A stretch of DNA of 64,000 bases from Cyanobacteria bacterium TGS_CYA1 (GCA_026129135.1 JAHCIQ010000005.1:1-64000), one strand, 5' to 3'; counted from the stretch's first letter, positions 35,322 through 44,049 are shown. Translations and numbers: made by a program. The notes: a model not told the origin generated them from the letters alone.

Positions 35322-36428
35322 ATGGCATTTGTACTCCTGGACGATCCTGTAGATTCGATTGAACTCGAATTGAAAACAGAACCTGAGCGCTTCGGGTCAG
35401 GTCCTGGTGGTTCGAGCCGACCGCCTCGTCGCACCGCGCTTGGCTATATGGGCGAAGACGATGATGCCTGGCACAACATGCGCAAATGGCAGCGCATGAA
35501 AGTGAAAATAATCGAGCGCGGATTGCAGGGCTACAAAGTCTGGTTGCTTGCCACAGGTGACTTTGCTTTTCTCAAAACAGATCTTGAACTGGAAATCGGT
35601 AGCACATGCGACGGGTTGTTCCAACAATGGAACAAAGATGGCACAGCCACTTTCATTCCTGCAACCAAGCTAAAATCAGAACAGCCGATAGAACCGCAAA
35701 GCTTTAGCCTGAAAGATTTATTGCCGTTTCAAGAATCTCAAAAAAATGCGTCCATCGAATTTAAATCATCTGATATGGACGATCCCACCGACGTATTGCC
35801 CGGTCCCCTTTCCATCAGCGAATTTGCACCTATCGATTTGATTCGACATAAGTTAGCCGATTATCTCGATTGGTTCAAACAAAATTCTTATACCGGTATC
35901 GTTAAATACAAACACCCGCGTTTTAATTCTTACGGCGCCCTTGTTTTATTTCGCGGGCGATGCACAGGAGCGATGTTCTCATGCGAAGGTCAGCAAAATT
36001 TTCTTTCGACAGAGCAAGCCCTTCCCGAATTATTTACGGCAATGTGTTTGCTTGGCGCGGACGTGTTTTCGTATACGCTGCCGGAGGAAATAGTGCTTCC
36101 GATAACGGCAGGTTTTATTGGCTACCAGGTGCAACCACAAAAGGAAAATAGCAAAGATAGTTTCGAATATATGATCGACCGTTTTGCAAAGTATAAGTCG
36201 ATTGCGCTATTGGTTCTGAGCTCTCGATCTAATGGAACTATGTTTGTCTACGTGTATAAGGGCAAAGTAATTGGATTTTTCAGCCTGGAGCACAAGACCT
36301 TTTTCTTGAATGAAACTGGTATGTTTGATTTCGTATCTAATAATACTGATATCGAACTCTATATAAGTGTTTTGCCAAACGAGATAGTTCTAAAATCGTT
36401 TCAATTCGGCTTCGAGCTCGAACTCTAG
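35322..36428 (+). CDS. Unrecognised two-module protein (paralogue A) with OB-like N-terminal domain
   Basis: 368 residues, cytoplasmic, no signal peptide. Residues ~50-115 (WQRMKVKIIERGLQGYKVWL and onward) look like a beta-barrel S1/OB-type domain. Two similar modules follow. Module 1 (about 180-265) contains GALVLFRGRCTGAMFSCEGQ and ends YTLPEEIVLPITAGFIGYQV. Module 2 (about 275-368) contains TMFVYVYKGKVIGFFSLEHK and ends SVLPNEIVLKSFQFGFELE. The neighbour at 36471 has the same two modules, so this is a tandem duplication of a duplicated domain. The fold resembles a DUF4388-like strand pattern only loosely. Function unknown. One palindrome copy lies in the coding region. Confidence 0.75.
   Translation: MAFVLLDDPVDSIELELKTEPERFGSGPGGSSRPPRRTALGYMGEDDDAWHNMRKWQRMKVKIIERGLQGYKVWLLATGDFAFLKTDLELEIGSTCDGLFQQWNKDGTATFIPATKLKSEQPIEPQSFSLKDLLPFQESQKNASIEFKSSDMDDPTDVLPGPLSISEFAPIDLIRHKLADYLDWFKQNSYTGIVKYKHPRFNSYGALVLFRGRCTGAMFSCEGQQNFLSTEQALPELFTAMCLLGADVFSYTLPEEIVLPITAGFIGYQVQPQKENSKDSFEYMIDRFAKYKSIALLVLSSRSNGTMFVYVYKGKVIGFFSLEHKTFFLNETGMFDFVSNNTDIELYISVLPNEIVLKSFQFGFELEL
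36096..36111 (+). repeat. Iterated palindrome (in paralogue A)
   Basis: Core CCGATAACGG at 36099-36108, read in frame as Pro-Ile-Thr within LPITAG. Confidence 0.7.
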
Positions 36429-36470
36429 ACCCCTTGCCAGATCTTGCGGGTAGATGGCAAACTAGAAAGT

Positions 36471-37316
36471 ATGAGCGATGGCGAAATATCTCATCTGAGG
36501 CCCAGGTCGGAGTCTGAGCCGGAAACACAATTAGATAAAAACTCAGACAAGAAAGCGGTCAAACTTAATCACGAGGAAGTTTTCCTTCCTCGGCTTTCTA
36601 ACGACCTGAAATACAAAAGAGCGCTGGATCTGCTCGTTTCTTCGAGACACGGCAGTAAAGCAGAACTTCTTGATTTGCATCAAGACGGATTTAACCGTGT
36701 AATTCTCTCTCTAAAGCAAGAAGGATTCACTGGCTTCCTTTCATTTTCCTCGCAGAGTCAATTTTCTCGGGGGGCATTTTTATTAAACAATGGGCTATGC
36801 GTTGGCTGCCTGTATCAAAATAATTTGATGTTCGATCTAAGACCGACCGATGAGTCTATTCGTTTGTTGCTCAATGATCTAAACGATAAGGATGCTGAAC
36901 TTTTCAAATACAGTCTTCCCCAATCAATCATTCTGCCTTATTCTGCCCTGTTTTTAGGAAAGCAAATTGAATTACCCACATCTAAACCAATCTCTCCTTT
37001 CAGCCAACCGATAACGGTTGAGCTTTCAAAGCCAAATATATTGGCCAAGATTTTAACTTCACTCGAAAAAGACAGGTGTACCGCAACCGTTGTAATTGAC
37101 TCCAATAACGAAAACGGTATATGTCTTATCTTCGTACACAGGGGATTTGCAGGAGCTTGTTTTTTAGTTGAACTCCAAACATTTTCGATTGATTTTGACA
37201 CACCGAAAGATTTCGTTTTACAAAACGAAAATGCTAGTTTTACTACGAACATCTTGCCGCAAGAATTAATGTCAGAAGATCGGCTTGGCATCGACCTTGC
37301 CAATTTTTTAATTTAG
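36471..37316 (+). CDS. Unrecognised two-module protein (paralogue B)
   Basis: About 281 residues; the ATG at 36471 is preferred to an in-frame TTG at 36444. The N-terminus is charged and lacks the OB-like domain of its neighbour. Module 1 (about 60-170) has RGAFLLNNGLCVGCLYQNN and YSLPQSIILPYSALFLGKQI. Module 2 (about 180-280) has GICLIFVHRGFAGACFLVEL and NILPQELMSEDRLGIDLAN. These line up with both modules of paralogue A. It starts 42 bp after that gene, so they are probably one transcript. Function unknown; a ligand- or partner-binding role is a guess. Confidence 0.72.
   Translation: MSDGEISHLRPRSESEPETQLDKNSDKKAVKLNHEEVFLPRLSNDLKYKRALDLLVSSRHGSKAELLDLHQDGFNRVILSLKQEGFTGFLSFSSQSQFSRGAFLLNNGLCVGCLYQNNLMFDLRPTDESIRLLLNDLNDKDAELFKYSLPQSIILPYSALFLGKQIELPTSKPISPFSQPITVELSKPNILAKILTSLEKDRCTATVVIDSNNENGICLIFVHRGFAGACFLVELQTFSIDFDTPKDFVLQNENASFTTNILPQELMSEDRLGIDLANFLI
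37005..37020 (+). repeat. Iterated palindrome (in paralogue B)
   Basis: CAACCGATAACGGTTG; translated in frame as Gln-Pro-Ile-Thr-Val. Confidence 0.8.
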
Positions 37317-37331
37317 CTGGTCTGAAAAAAT

Positions 37332-37347
37332 CAACCGATAACGGAAC
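37332..37347 (+). repeat. Iterated palindrome (between convergent genes)
   Basis: CAACCGATAACGGAAC in the 42-bp gap between the stop codons of paralogue B and the TonB_C protein, followed by TTTTC. Confidence 0.8.
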
Positions 37348-37358
37348 GTTTTCTTGTG

Positions 37359-38663
37359 CTACTTCAAAGCTTTAATCTGTGCGTAAATCGCGTCGCCCTC
37401 TTTTATTTTATTTTGCTTATATAGAGTCTTTGCATATCCAGTCATACAGTCTTTCAATTCTTTCGAATTGGTATCACTTTCAGTGCTTTTTGATTTTAGG
37501 ATCTCTATGCTCTTTTGATAGGACTGACAAGCTCTGTCCAGCTCGTTATTCTGTCTTTGGGCTTCTGCCAGTTCTTTCAAAACAAGCGAATATTTCACCG
37601 AGCTTGAATCAATTTCAGATTCTAATTTGCAAGCCTCGGATAATGACAAAATAGCTTGTTCGAATTTGTGCAAAGAAAGACTTGTTCTGCCCATCTCCAC
37701 CAAAAGTTCACTTTTCATTTGAGGTGTGGAGGCAGACTCAAGTTTTGTCTGGAGAGACTTCAACTTATCCTCTGCAGCCCATCGTTTATCTTGAAGTTGA
37801 TTTTCTATTTTCTTGTTGTATTCGAGCGGATGCAACTTTGCTCCACTCCTGGAAATCTGATAATCGCCATCTGGAAGACTAACATCGTTGAATTTGTAAT
37901 GCTCGATGTCGCTCTTTGGCCCAGCTGCCAAAGTGTACTCGACTCCGTATCCATTTTTCCACGCAGCAGGCAGAGGATCAAACGGACCGGCTCTCTTTAT
38001 CGCTGCTAATGCAGCTTCATCAACAGCTTTAATCCCCGATGTTTTTTTCAAACTAGCTGTTTTAATTTTGCCAGTAGCCTCAATCAGAAAATAAATAGTG
38101 GTCTTGCACTTTGTTTTAACATCCGGACTTCGCCAGCTATTCGAGATTTTTTCGCGAACTTTTCTCATATACGCATCGGAGTCTATTTTTTCATCAACCG
38201 ATAACGGTTCAGGTTTTGAAGGCCCAAAGTTAAAGGTGTACTTTAAAGCCAAACCATCTTTGAATTTTGTGGGAATTTTTCCAAATGGTGCAGCCTTTTT
38301 TACCGCCATCAAAGCTGCCTGATCTACCTCAGAAACGCCCGAGCTAGTATCAATTTTCACTTCCTCCACCACGCCTATAGCGTTCATTTTAATGAGCAAT
38401 ACAGCCTGTGTAGCACTTTTCAAATTTTGAGGACGATTAGCATTCAGTTGAGCCTGTACTTTGTCACCCAGTTTCTTCATGAATAGTTCTTCGCTAGGCG
38501 CAACCTGTTGCTGAGCCGAGTTTGATTTAGCGCTTGAGGATTTTGCCGCAGGAGTTTTTGCATAAAGCAGTCCACCTTTGCCAGCTGTGCTAAATGAAGT
38601 CGAAACAGACAATATCGACGCCAGCAAGGGAATAAATAAACAATTCTTCTTAACGACTTGCAC
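37359..38663 (-). CDS. Exported protein with two TonB/TolA-type C-terminal domains and TPR region
   Basis: 434 residues with a signal peptide (NCLFIPLLASILSVSTSFSTA). Two TonB_C-like modules follow: residues ~85-150 (VLLIKMNAIGVVEEVKIDTSSGVSEVDQAAL) and ~170-245 (TIYFLIEATGKIKTASLKKTSGIKAVDEAAL). The C-terminal ~150 residues are helical repeats (ELLVEMGRTSLSLHKFEQAIL, LKELAEAQRQNNELDRACQSY) typical of TPR. There is no membrane anchor or Pro-rich spanning region, so it cannot act like classical TonB; it is probably a periplasmic adaptor. A palindrome in module 1's linker encodes EPLSVD. Confidence 0.82.
   Translation of the reverse strand: MQVVKKNCLFIPLLASILSVSTSFSTAGKGGLLYAKTPAAKSSSAKSNSAQQQVAPSEELFMKKLGDKVQAQLNANRPQNLKSATQAVLLIKMNAIGVVEEVKIDTSSGVSEVDQAALMAVKKAAPFGKIPTKFKDGLALKYTFNFGPSKPEPLSVDEKIDSDAYMRKVREKISNSWRSPDVKTKCKTTIYFLIEATGKIKTASLKKTSGIKAVDEAALAAIKRAGPFDPLPAAWKNGYGVEYTLAAGPKSDIEHYKFNDVSLPDGDYQISRSGAKLHPLEYNKKIENQLQDKRWAAEDKLKSLQTKLESASTPQMKSELLVEMGRTSLSLHKFEQAILSLSEACKLESEIDSSSVKYSLVLKELAEAQRQNNELDRACQSYQKSIEILKSKSTESDTNSKELKDCMTGYAKTLYKQNKIKEGDAIYAQIKALK
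38195..38210 (+). repeat. Iterated palindrome (in TonB_C protein gene)
   Basis: CAACCGATAACGGTTC; on the coding (minus) strand it encodes Glu-Pro-Leu-Ser-Val-Asp, the same peptide as the copy in hemW. Confidence 0.8.
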
Positions 38664-38734
38664 TTTGAATCAATCCCGACCACCTAGTAGTAGATGATAA
38701 TATTAGTCTATTTTGAGCGACTAAAAGTCTAATT

Positions 38735-40624
38735 ATGCGGTTACTTTCGATGAAATCCAAATCCTTACAAGCACTTGCAATTTCTTTGGTTCTAGCATCA
38801 AATGTGACGCTTGCAGCAATAGCTCAAGCTCAACTTGAGAGTACAAGCGAAACGAAACCCGAGCCCTATCCGGCTCCAGCATTAAAAGTCGGACTTAGTT
38901 CCCGAGAAGCTTGCAACCTGGTCTTTCAAGGCAAGTACAAAGAAGCTCTGGACTTGTGTCTAGCCGAAATGAAAACCGACAACTGCCACGAGGATGCAAA
39001 ACGCATCGCTGGCATTTGTTATTGCCATATGCAAGACAGCGCAAAAGCTCAAACGATATTCGAAGAGTTATTAAAACAGGATCCAGAATCGGCTGACAAA
39101 ATGCTCGACCTCGCAGCATCTCTTTATCAGCAAGGAAAATATCAGGCAGCCTACAAACTCTGTGCCAAAGCAGCCACATACTCAAATTGCAAAGCGTATG
39201 GAAAATCAATCGCTTATCTAACCGCAGCTGAATGTCTTTATGCTGACAACAAATTGAGCGAAGCAGCAAAAACTTACCAGGCTTCGCTCGACTCACTTAA
39301 CAAAAATGTCGGAGCTTTAGTTGCTAAATTCGCCTTGTCTGGACTGGCAGGTTGTTACTGGCAACAGAAAATGTACAAAGAAGCTGCGACTACGTACGAG
39401 GAACTAGCGAAAATCAGTCGGTCTATGTACGGCGAATTCGATGTCGACTACGGTTGGTCGATTTTCCAACTATCCGAAGCCTATGAAAAATTAGACGATC
39501 CCAGACGTCGGGGACTGGCTTTCAAGTCAATCTGGATCTTCCGTAAAGCCAATCTGGATCGACTTAGTGAAGAATACAAAAACATTTTGACTGACGATGA
39601 AAAAGGTCAGCAACTTAAAGAGCGACTCGCTCGGTTTGTTTTTGGTGAATCATCCAATCAAGAATATGCTTTTACTGATCGATTCTTGATGGGACCGTCC
39701 AAATACTACGAGGCAACAGGCAGAGGAGTGGTTCCACCGCTTTGCGCCTGGAGATACAACACACGCAAAGCCGAGCCTCCGGGCTGGGTTTGGAGCGACC
39801 CTCGCGTTGAACAAACAGCCTTGCTTATTTGTGTGCACGGTCTCGGTTTACATCATCGCTCTTACGAATCATTCGCGAAGAGAATTCAGCGCGAAGGTGT
39901 AACCACCATCTCATTCGATGTCCGAGGATTTGGGAGCTATTTAGATGCTCGCGGTCATGACCGTTTGAACATGGAAGATTGCGTTTCTGATCTAGAAAAT
40001 CTAGTGGGGGTCTTGCGTAAAGACAATCCCAAAGTGCCCTTGTTTTTACTTGGCGAATCCATGGGGGGAGCTATTGTTATGCGCCTTGCAGCGCGAAAAG
40101 GCAAGCTTATCGATGGGCTTATTTGTTCGGTTCCCTCAGGTTCGAGATACAGGTCACATAGACAAGCGTTATCGGTTGGTTTGCACTTTTTGAAAAACAA
40201 AAATAGGCCTTTCGATATCGGAACACGAATTGTTAATCAAGCAACATCCGAAAGCCGCTTACGCGAAAGCTGGTCCAACGACCCTTCCAGCCGATTGCGC
40301 TTGTCCCCCCAGGAATTACTCGAGTTTCAGCACTTTATGGACAAAAACGTCGAGTTTGCAAAGCAAATAACCGAAACCCCAGTGATTATTTTCCAGGGCG
40401 ATGATGACAAACTGGTCAAAAAGACTGGCACTTATGACTTATTCGAATCAGTGGCTAATCCAAAGAAAACACTTGTGATGTTAGGTGAGACAGAACATCT
40501 TATTTTCGAAGCTGGACAGTTCAAGGAAGATGTGACGATGGGTGTTCTGGGCTGGATGTCTGCACATTCGCAAAGAAAGGAAAAAACTTCGAACAAGCTT
40601 AAAAAAGGCGTCAGCGAGAATTAA
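38735..40624 (+). CDS. Exported TPR - alpha/beta hydrolase fusion protein
   Basis: 629 residues with a signal peptide (LQALAISLVLASNVTLAAIAQA). Residues ~50-270 hold TPR-type helices (CNLVFQGKYKEALDLCLAEM, LDLAASLYQQGKYQAAYKLC, GLAGCYWQQKMYKEAATTYEEL). Residues ~350-615 form an alpha/beta hydrolase like monoacylglycerol lipases: LLICVHGLGLHHRSYESFAK (oxyanion region), LLGESMGGAIVM (nucleophile Ser), IIFQGDDDKLVKK (Asp) and GETEHLIF (His). The likely activity is ester hydrolysis outside the cytoplasm; the substrate is unknown. TPR may recruit a partner. ATG at 38750 is an alternative start. Confidence 0.85.
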   Translation: MRLLSMKSKSLQALAISLVLASNVTLAAIAQAQLESTSETKPEPYPAPALKVGLSSREACNLVFQGKYKEALDLCLAEMKTDNCHEDAKRIAGICYCHMQDSAKAQTIFEELLKQDPESADKMLDLAASLYQQGKYQAAYKLCAKAATYSNCKAYGKSIAYLTAAECLYADNKLSEAAKTYQASLDSLNKNVGALVAKFALSGLAGCYWQQKMYKEAATTYEELAKISRSMYGEFDVDYGWSIFQLSEAYEKLDDPRRRGLAFKSIWIFRKANLDRLSEEYKNILTDDEKGQQLKERLARFVFGESSNQEYAFTDRFLMGPSKYYEATGRGVVPPLCAWRYNTRKAEPPGWVWSDPRVEQTALLICVHGLGLHHRSYESFAKRIQREGVTTISFDVRGFGSYLDARGHDRLNMEDCVSDLENLVGVLRKDNPKVPLFLLGESMGGAIVMRLAARKGKLIDGLICSVPSGSRYRSHRQALSVGLHFLKNKNRPFDIGTRIVNQATSESRLRESWSNDPSSRLRLSPQELLEFQHFMDKNVEFAKQITETPVIIFQGDDDKLVKKTGTYDLFESVANPKKTLVMLGETEHLIFEAGQFKEDVTMGVLGWMSAHSQRKEKTSNKLKKGVSEN

Positions 40625-40716
40625 GATTAAGTTCTAGTCTTTTCAAAGTTAATATCAAACCTATTCTGGGTTTATAAGTAACGGGCGCTCATTTTTTTGC
40701 AGCCGAGGGCATTGTG

Positions 40717-41163
40717 ATGAAACGCACATCAAACAAATTTATTTCCATTTTTACTCTCTTGAATCTGGCTATTTGTGCATCACTCGTGAGTGCTCCAGCC
40801 AGTTACAGCCGTGGCGGGGGGCATGGCGGAGGAATGCACGCAGGGCACGATGGATTTGGTCATGGGGCGTGCGGTCACGATTGCGGCGACCACGACGGTT
40901 TTGGACGCGACGGCACATTCGGGCACGGACTGGGTAATCATTTTGGATTAGGTGACCGCGACGCACTTGGAGCTCGACTTCCAGTTAATCATGGTTATTT
41001 CAGCCATGCTCCCTATCGCTACGGATGGGGTGGAGCTCCAGCTTATGGCGCATACGGACTTGGGTATTCGTATTATCCGAATACATTTTTCCCCACCTAC
41101 TACGCGGATGGCGTGGCGCTCGGCGAACAGTTTGCATCGCAAAACAACTCAGACGCAAATTAA
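40717..41163 (+). CDS. Exported Gly/His-rich protein
   Basis: About 148 residues with a signal peptide (FISIFTLLNLAICASLVSAPASYS). The mature protein is dominated by Gly, His, Asp and Tyr (GGGHGGGMHAGHDGFGHGACG, then YRYGWGGAPAYGAYGLGYSYY), suggesting a flexible, possibly metal-binding or surface-coat protein. GAGG lies about 9 bp before the ATG. It is convergent with the FGE gene. No family was recognised. Confidence 0.7.
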   Translation: MKRTSNKFISIFTLLNLAICASLVSAPASYSRGGGHGGGMHAGHDGFGHGACGHDCGDHDGFGRDGTFGHGLGNHFGLGDRDALGARLPVNHGYFSHAPYRYGWGGAPAYGAYGLGYSYYPNTFFPTYYADGVALGEQFASQNNSDAN

Positions 41164-41183
41164 TTGAAAATACGAACTTCAGA

Positions 41184-42299
41184 TCATTTACCAGCTTGAT
41201 CGACAGAGCAGTCTTTCACGCAACGAAATCCAACATGCGGCATGGCACTATCCGCGGTGGCACTCATGCGGGCGCTGGGACGGTATCCAGCGCAATAATT
41301 TTCATGACATAAAAAGGACCCACCTCGAATAACTTTGATACTTCGCGATAGTGGATAACGCCTGTCGCTACCCTCGCTTGGACCTTTCGGGTTACGCACA
41401 ATTCCGTTTTCGTCTTTATCATGCATAATAGCTTCCAGGTAAGCAGTCGCGCGATAATTATCCTGACACCATTCCCAGACGTTTCCCGCCATGCCGAAAA
41501 GCCCGGCACTGTTTTGTCCAGCTTGAAAAACAGAACAGGTACCTTGTTTATTTTTTGGCTTACTGTTAAGACAGGGGAAATCACCTTGCCAGATATTGAT
41601 TTTTGGGTCGCGCCTAGCTTTAACAGTTGCAGATTTCTCAAGTCCCGCCTTGGTTAACGGCTCAAACCGTGCGGCATACTCCCATTCTGCTTCGGTAGGC
41701 AATCGCTTTTTCGCAAAGGAACAGTACGCTTGCACATCTGCGTAAGAAACCTGGGTAACTGGGTGATCACCTTTTCCGCTAATCGAACTATTTGGACCGA
41801 AAGGATGGCGCCAATCAGCCCCTTCCACCCACTTCCACCACTTTGTAAAATCCATTCGCGCCGACTCTGTACCAGATAATTCCAAAGGCGCTACATACAC
41901 GAGCGAACCAGGCTTGAGCATGCCGTTTTGCATTCCTTCTATTAGATTCGGCAATGGCACCACATAAGGTGGCAGCTCTTTTTTCAAGTCCTCGAATCGG
42001 ATAGGTTTCTCAGCTGTAGTAACATAGCCAGTTTCTTTGACGAATTTCTCGAATTGAGCATTTGTCACCTCAGTTTTGTCCATCCAAAAGGCGTTTACAA
42101 AAACCTTGTGACGAGGCATCTCATCTCTTTTCGCAAGTTTGCTGTCTCCACCCATTATGAAGTCACCAGCCGGAAAGAAAATCATTTGAGAATTTTCTTT
42201 CTCCCCCGCTGCCGTTGCTTTTGAAAATGAACCGATAACGGTTGAAAAAATCATACTCACCGCAAGCGGCAAGCATATTTTATTTAGCGTGCTGACCAC
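41184..42299 (-). CDS. Formylglycine-generating enzyme (SUMF1/FGE family), exported
   Basis: FGE oxidises the active-site cysteine of sulfatases to formylglycine. The 371-residue protein has the family blocks IFFPAGDFIMGGDS, WMDKTEVTNAQFEKFV, PVTQVSYADVQAYCSFAKKRLPTEAEWEYAAR, AGNVWEWCQD and IRGGSFLCHENYC...VGFRCV. The copper-binding redox cysteines are Cys331 and Cys336, matching human Cys336/Cys341, so it should be active. A signal peptide (ICLPLAVSMIFSTVIGSFSKATA) indicates export, whereas many bacterial FGEs are cytoplasmic. The GTG start lies inside the sulfatase gene (20-bp overlap) with GGAG 7 bp upstream. Confidence 0.93.
   Translation of the reverse strand: MVSTLNKICLPLAVSMIFSTVIGSFSKATAAGEKENSQMIFFPAGDFIMGGDSKLAKRDEMPRHKVFVNAFWMDKTEVTNAQFEKFVKETGYVTTAEKPIRFEDLKKELPPYVVPLPNLIEGMQNGMLKPGSLVYVAPLELSGTESARMDFTKWWKWVEGADWRHPFGPNSSISGKGDHPVTQVSYADVQAYCSFAKKRLPTEAEWEYAARFEPLTKAGLEKSATVKARRDPKINIWQGDFPCLNSKPKNKQGTCSVFQAGQNSAGLFGMAGNVWEWCQDNYRATAYLEAIMHDKDENGIVRNPKGPSEGSDRRYPLSRSIKVIRGGSFLCHENYCAGYRPSARMSATADSAMPHVGFRCVKDCSVDQAGK
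42229..42244 (+). repeat. Iterated palindrome (in FGE signal-peptide codons)
   Basis: GAACCGATAACGGTTG, in frame within the hydrophobic core of the FGE signal peptide (STVIGSF). Confidence 0.8.
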
Positions 42300-43953
42300 T
42301 CATTCGCTCCATCACCTGTTCTAAATTCATCGATGTCGATTTCTGTCGGCAGGGATAATCTTTAAATGTAGAGATGAACGTTCCAACATAGTCTTTGGCA
42401 GGAATAAGCATGAACATATGATTCACGTACCAGTGTTTATAATCTGCAGCTTCTTCCTTTGCACGCTCAAAAGGATCTGTGCGCAAATTCGTAATTGATG
42501 GAGCACGCAATTTGACGAAAGGCTCTTGCCAGACTTCAAGACCTTTAGCTCTTTGTTCAGCAAAATTGAGCTTCCATTCTTTAAAACGCAATCCGACAAG
42601 TTCGCCATCATCATTGAAATAATAAAACTCGCTTCTGGGTCCATGTTTGGCTTGTCCTTCTAGATAAGGCAAGAAGTTATAGCCATCCAGATGAACTTTG
42701 AAAGTTTTGTTTCCGACTTGATAGCCTTGCAACAATTTTTGCTTGATCTCATTTTCCCCGACTACGGCAAGCAGGGTGGGAAGTAAATCTTGATTTGATA
42801 TTATCTCGTTTGATACCTGCCCAGCTTTTATTTTGTTGGGATAACGAATAATCATCGGAATGCGAAAGCCACCTTCCCAGTTCGTGTCTTTTTCGCCTTT
42901 AAACGGAGTCGTGCCTCCATCTGGCCACGAGAAACATTCTGCACCGTTATCGGTAAGATAAATAACTATAGTGTTATCTGCAATACCAAGGTCATCGAGC
43001 TTTTTAAGCAATACGCCGACATGTCCATCGTGCTCAACCATGCCATCGGGATAAATACCAAGCCCCGTTTTCCCCTTGGAAGACTCTTGCAAGTGAGTAA
43101 AAATATGCATTCGAGTTGAGTTGAACCAGGTGAACCATGGTTTTCCAGCTTTATTAGCTCTATCGATAAAATCTAACGTTGCATCAAGAAATTCCTGATC
43201 AACTGTTTCCATCCGCTTGGTATTGAGCGAACCAGTGTCAATTATTTCGCCACCTTTAGTCGCTTTTAAAACTCCCCGCGGTCCATACTTTTGTCTGAAA
43301 GCTGGGTCTTTTGGATAATCGGGATTCTCGGGTTCTTGCTCGGCATTTAGATGATAGAGGTTTCCGAAAAACTCATCAAAACCATGATTGGTGGGAAGAT
43401 ATTCGTTTCGATCTCCCAAATGATTTTTGCCGAACTGACCGGAAATATATCCCAGCGGCTCAAGTAATTCCGCAAGAGTTGGGTCATCCGAGCTCAATCC
43501 ATGTTTGTCTCCCGGCAATCCAATTTTCAACAAGCCTGTTCGAAACGGGTGCTGACCGGTGATGAATGCTGCGCGCCCCGCAGTACAACTCTGTTCTCCG
43601 TAAGCATCGGTAAACATCATTCCTTCTTTGGCGAGTCTGTTGATGTTGGGTGTGTCGTAACCCATCAAGCCATGATTGTAAGCATTGATGTTGAACCAGC
43701 CGATATCGTCTCCCATTATTACGAGGATATTTGGCTTTTTTACTGATTGCAAGCGCGTTGCAGCTAATGAACTTGTTTGTGTTTGTGTATTTGTGGTTGT
43801 GGTTGTGGTTGTGTTTGTGCTGGCCTTTGCGATGGTGACATTTGCAAAAGTTTCGGTATTTGAAAACGCAGCAAGACTGTTGAGTGTCTGCACTCCTACT
43901 GCGATATGCAGCGCTAGAGAGAAATTCATTATCGATTTTGCAACGCCTGACAT
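42280..43953 (-). CDS. Exported Cys-type arylsulfatase
   Basis: 557 residues. The N-terminus is a signal peptide (SIMNFSLALHIAVGVQTLNSLAA), followed by a Thr/Gln-rich spacer (about 44-62). The sulfatase domain starts KKPNILVIMGDDIGWFNIN with metal-binding Asp82/Asp83. The modification motif is Cys123-T-A-G-R127, followed by AAFITG, the form acted on by FGE. LTDNGA and WFTWFNSTRMH supply further metal and sulfate contacts. The FGE gene overlaps its end, so modification and substrate are made together. The native substrate (a sulfated sugar or aryl ester) is unknown. It lies behind a two-component system on the same strand. Confidence 0.94.
   Translation of the reverse strand: MSGVAKSIMNFSLALHIAVGVQTLNSLAAFSNTETFANVTIAKASTNTTTTTTTNTQTQTSSLAATRLQSVKKPNILVIMGDDIGWFNINAYNHGLMGYDTPNINRLAKEGMMFTDAYGEQSCTAGRAAFITGQHPFRTGLLKIGLPGDKHGLSSDDPTLAELLEPLGYISGQFGKNHLGDRNEYLPTNHGFDEFFGNLYHLNAEQEPENPDYPKDPAFRQKYGPRGVLKATKGGEIIDTGSLNTKRMETVDQEFLDATLDFIDRANKAGKPWFTWFNSTRMHIFTHLQESSKGKTGLGIYPDGMVEHDGHVGVLLKKLDDLGIADNTIVIYLTDNGAECFSWPDGGTTPFKGEKDTNWEGGFRIPMIIRYPNKIKAGQVSNEIISNQDLLPTLLAVVGENEIKQKLLQGYQVGNKTFKVHLDGYNFLPYLEGQAKHGPRSEFYYFNDDGELVGLRFKEWKLNFAEQRAKGLEVWQEPFVKLRAPSITNLRTDPFERAKEEAADYKHWYVNHMFMLIPAKDYVGTFISTFKDYPCRQKSTSMNLEQVMERMSGQHAK
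42941..42956 (-). repeat. Iterated palindrome (in sulfatase gene)
   Basis: Core CCGTTATCGG at 42944-42953; on the coding strand it encodes the conserved sulfatase peptide Leu-Thr-Asp-Asn-Gly. Confidence 0.65.
43772..43822 (-). repeat. GTGGTT/GTTTGT microsatellite encoding the sulfatase Thr/Gln spacer
   Basis: A low-complexity tract of GTTTGT and GTGGTT units on the plus strand encodes a run of seven Thr and alternating Thr/Gln after the signal peptide. Repeat slippage could alter spacer length or frame. Confidence 0.55.
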
Positions 43954-43997
43954 GTACGACCTTCTTAGGTAAGTGATGAGACATCCATTTTACCAGC

Positions 43998-44013
43998 GAA
44001 CCGATAACGGTTG
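43998..44013 (+). repeat. Iterated palindrome (between kinase stop and sulfatase start)
   Basis: GAACCGATAACGGTTG followed by ATTTTTA, in the 96-bp gap between the histidine kinase and the sulfatase gene. Confidence 0.8.
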
Positions 44014-44049
44014 ATTTTTACCTGACCAGCGTTTCTAGAAGCGATCGAT

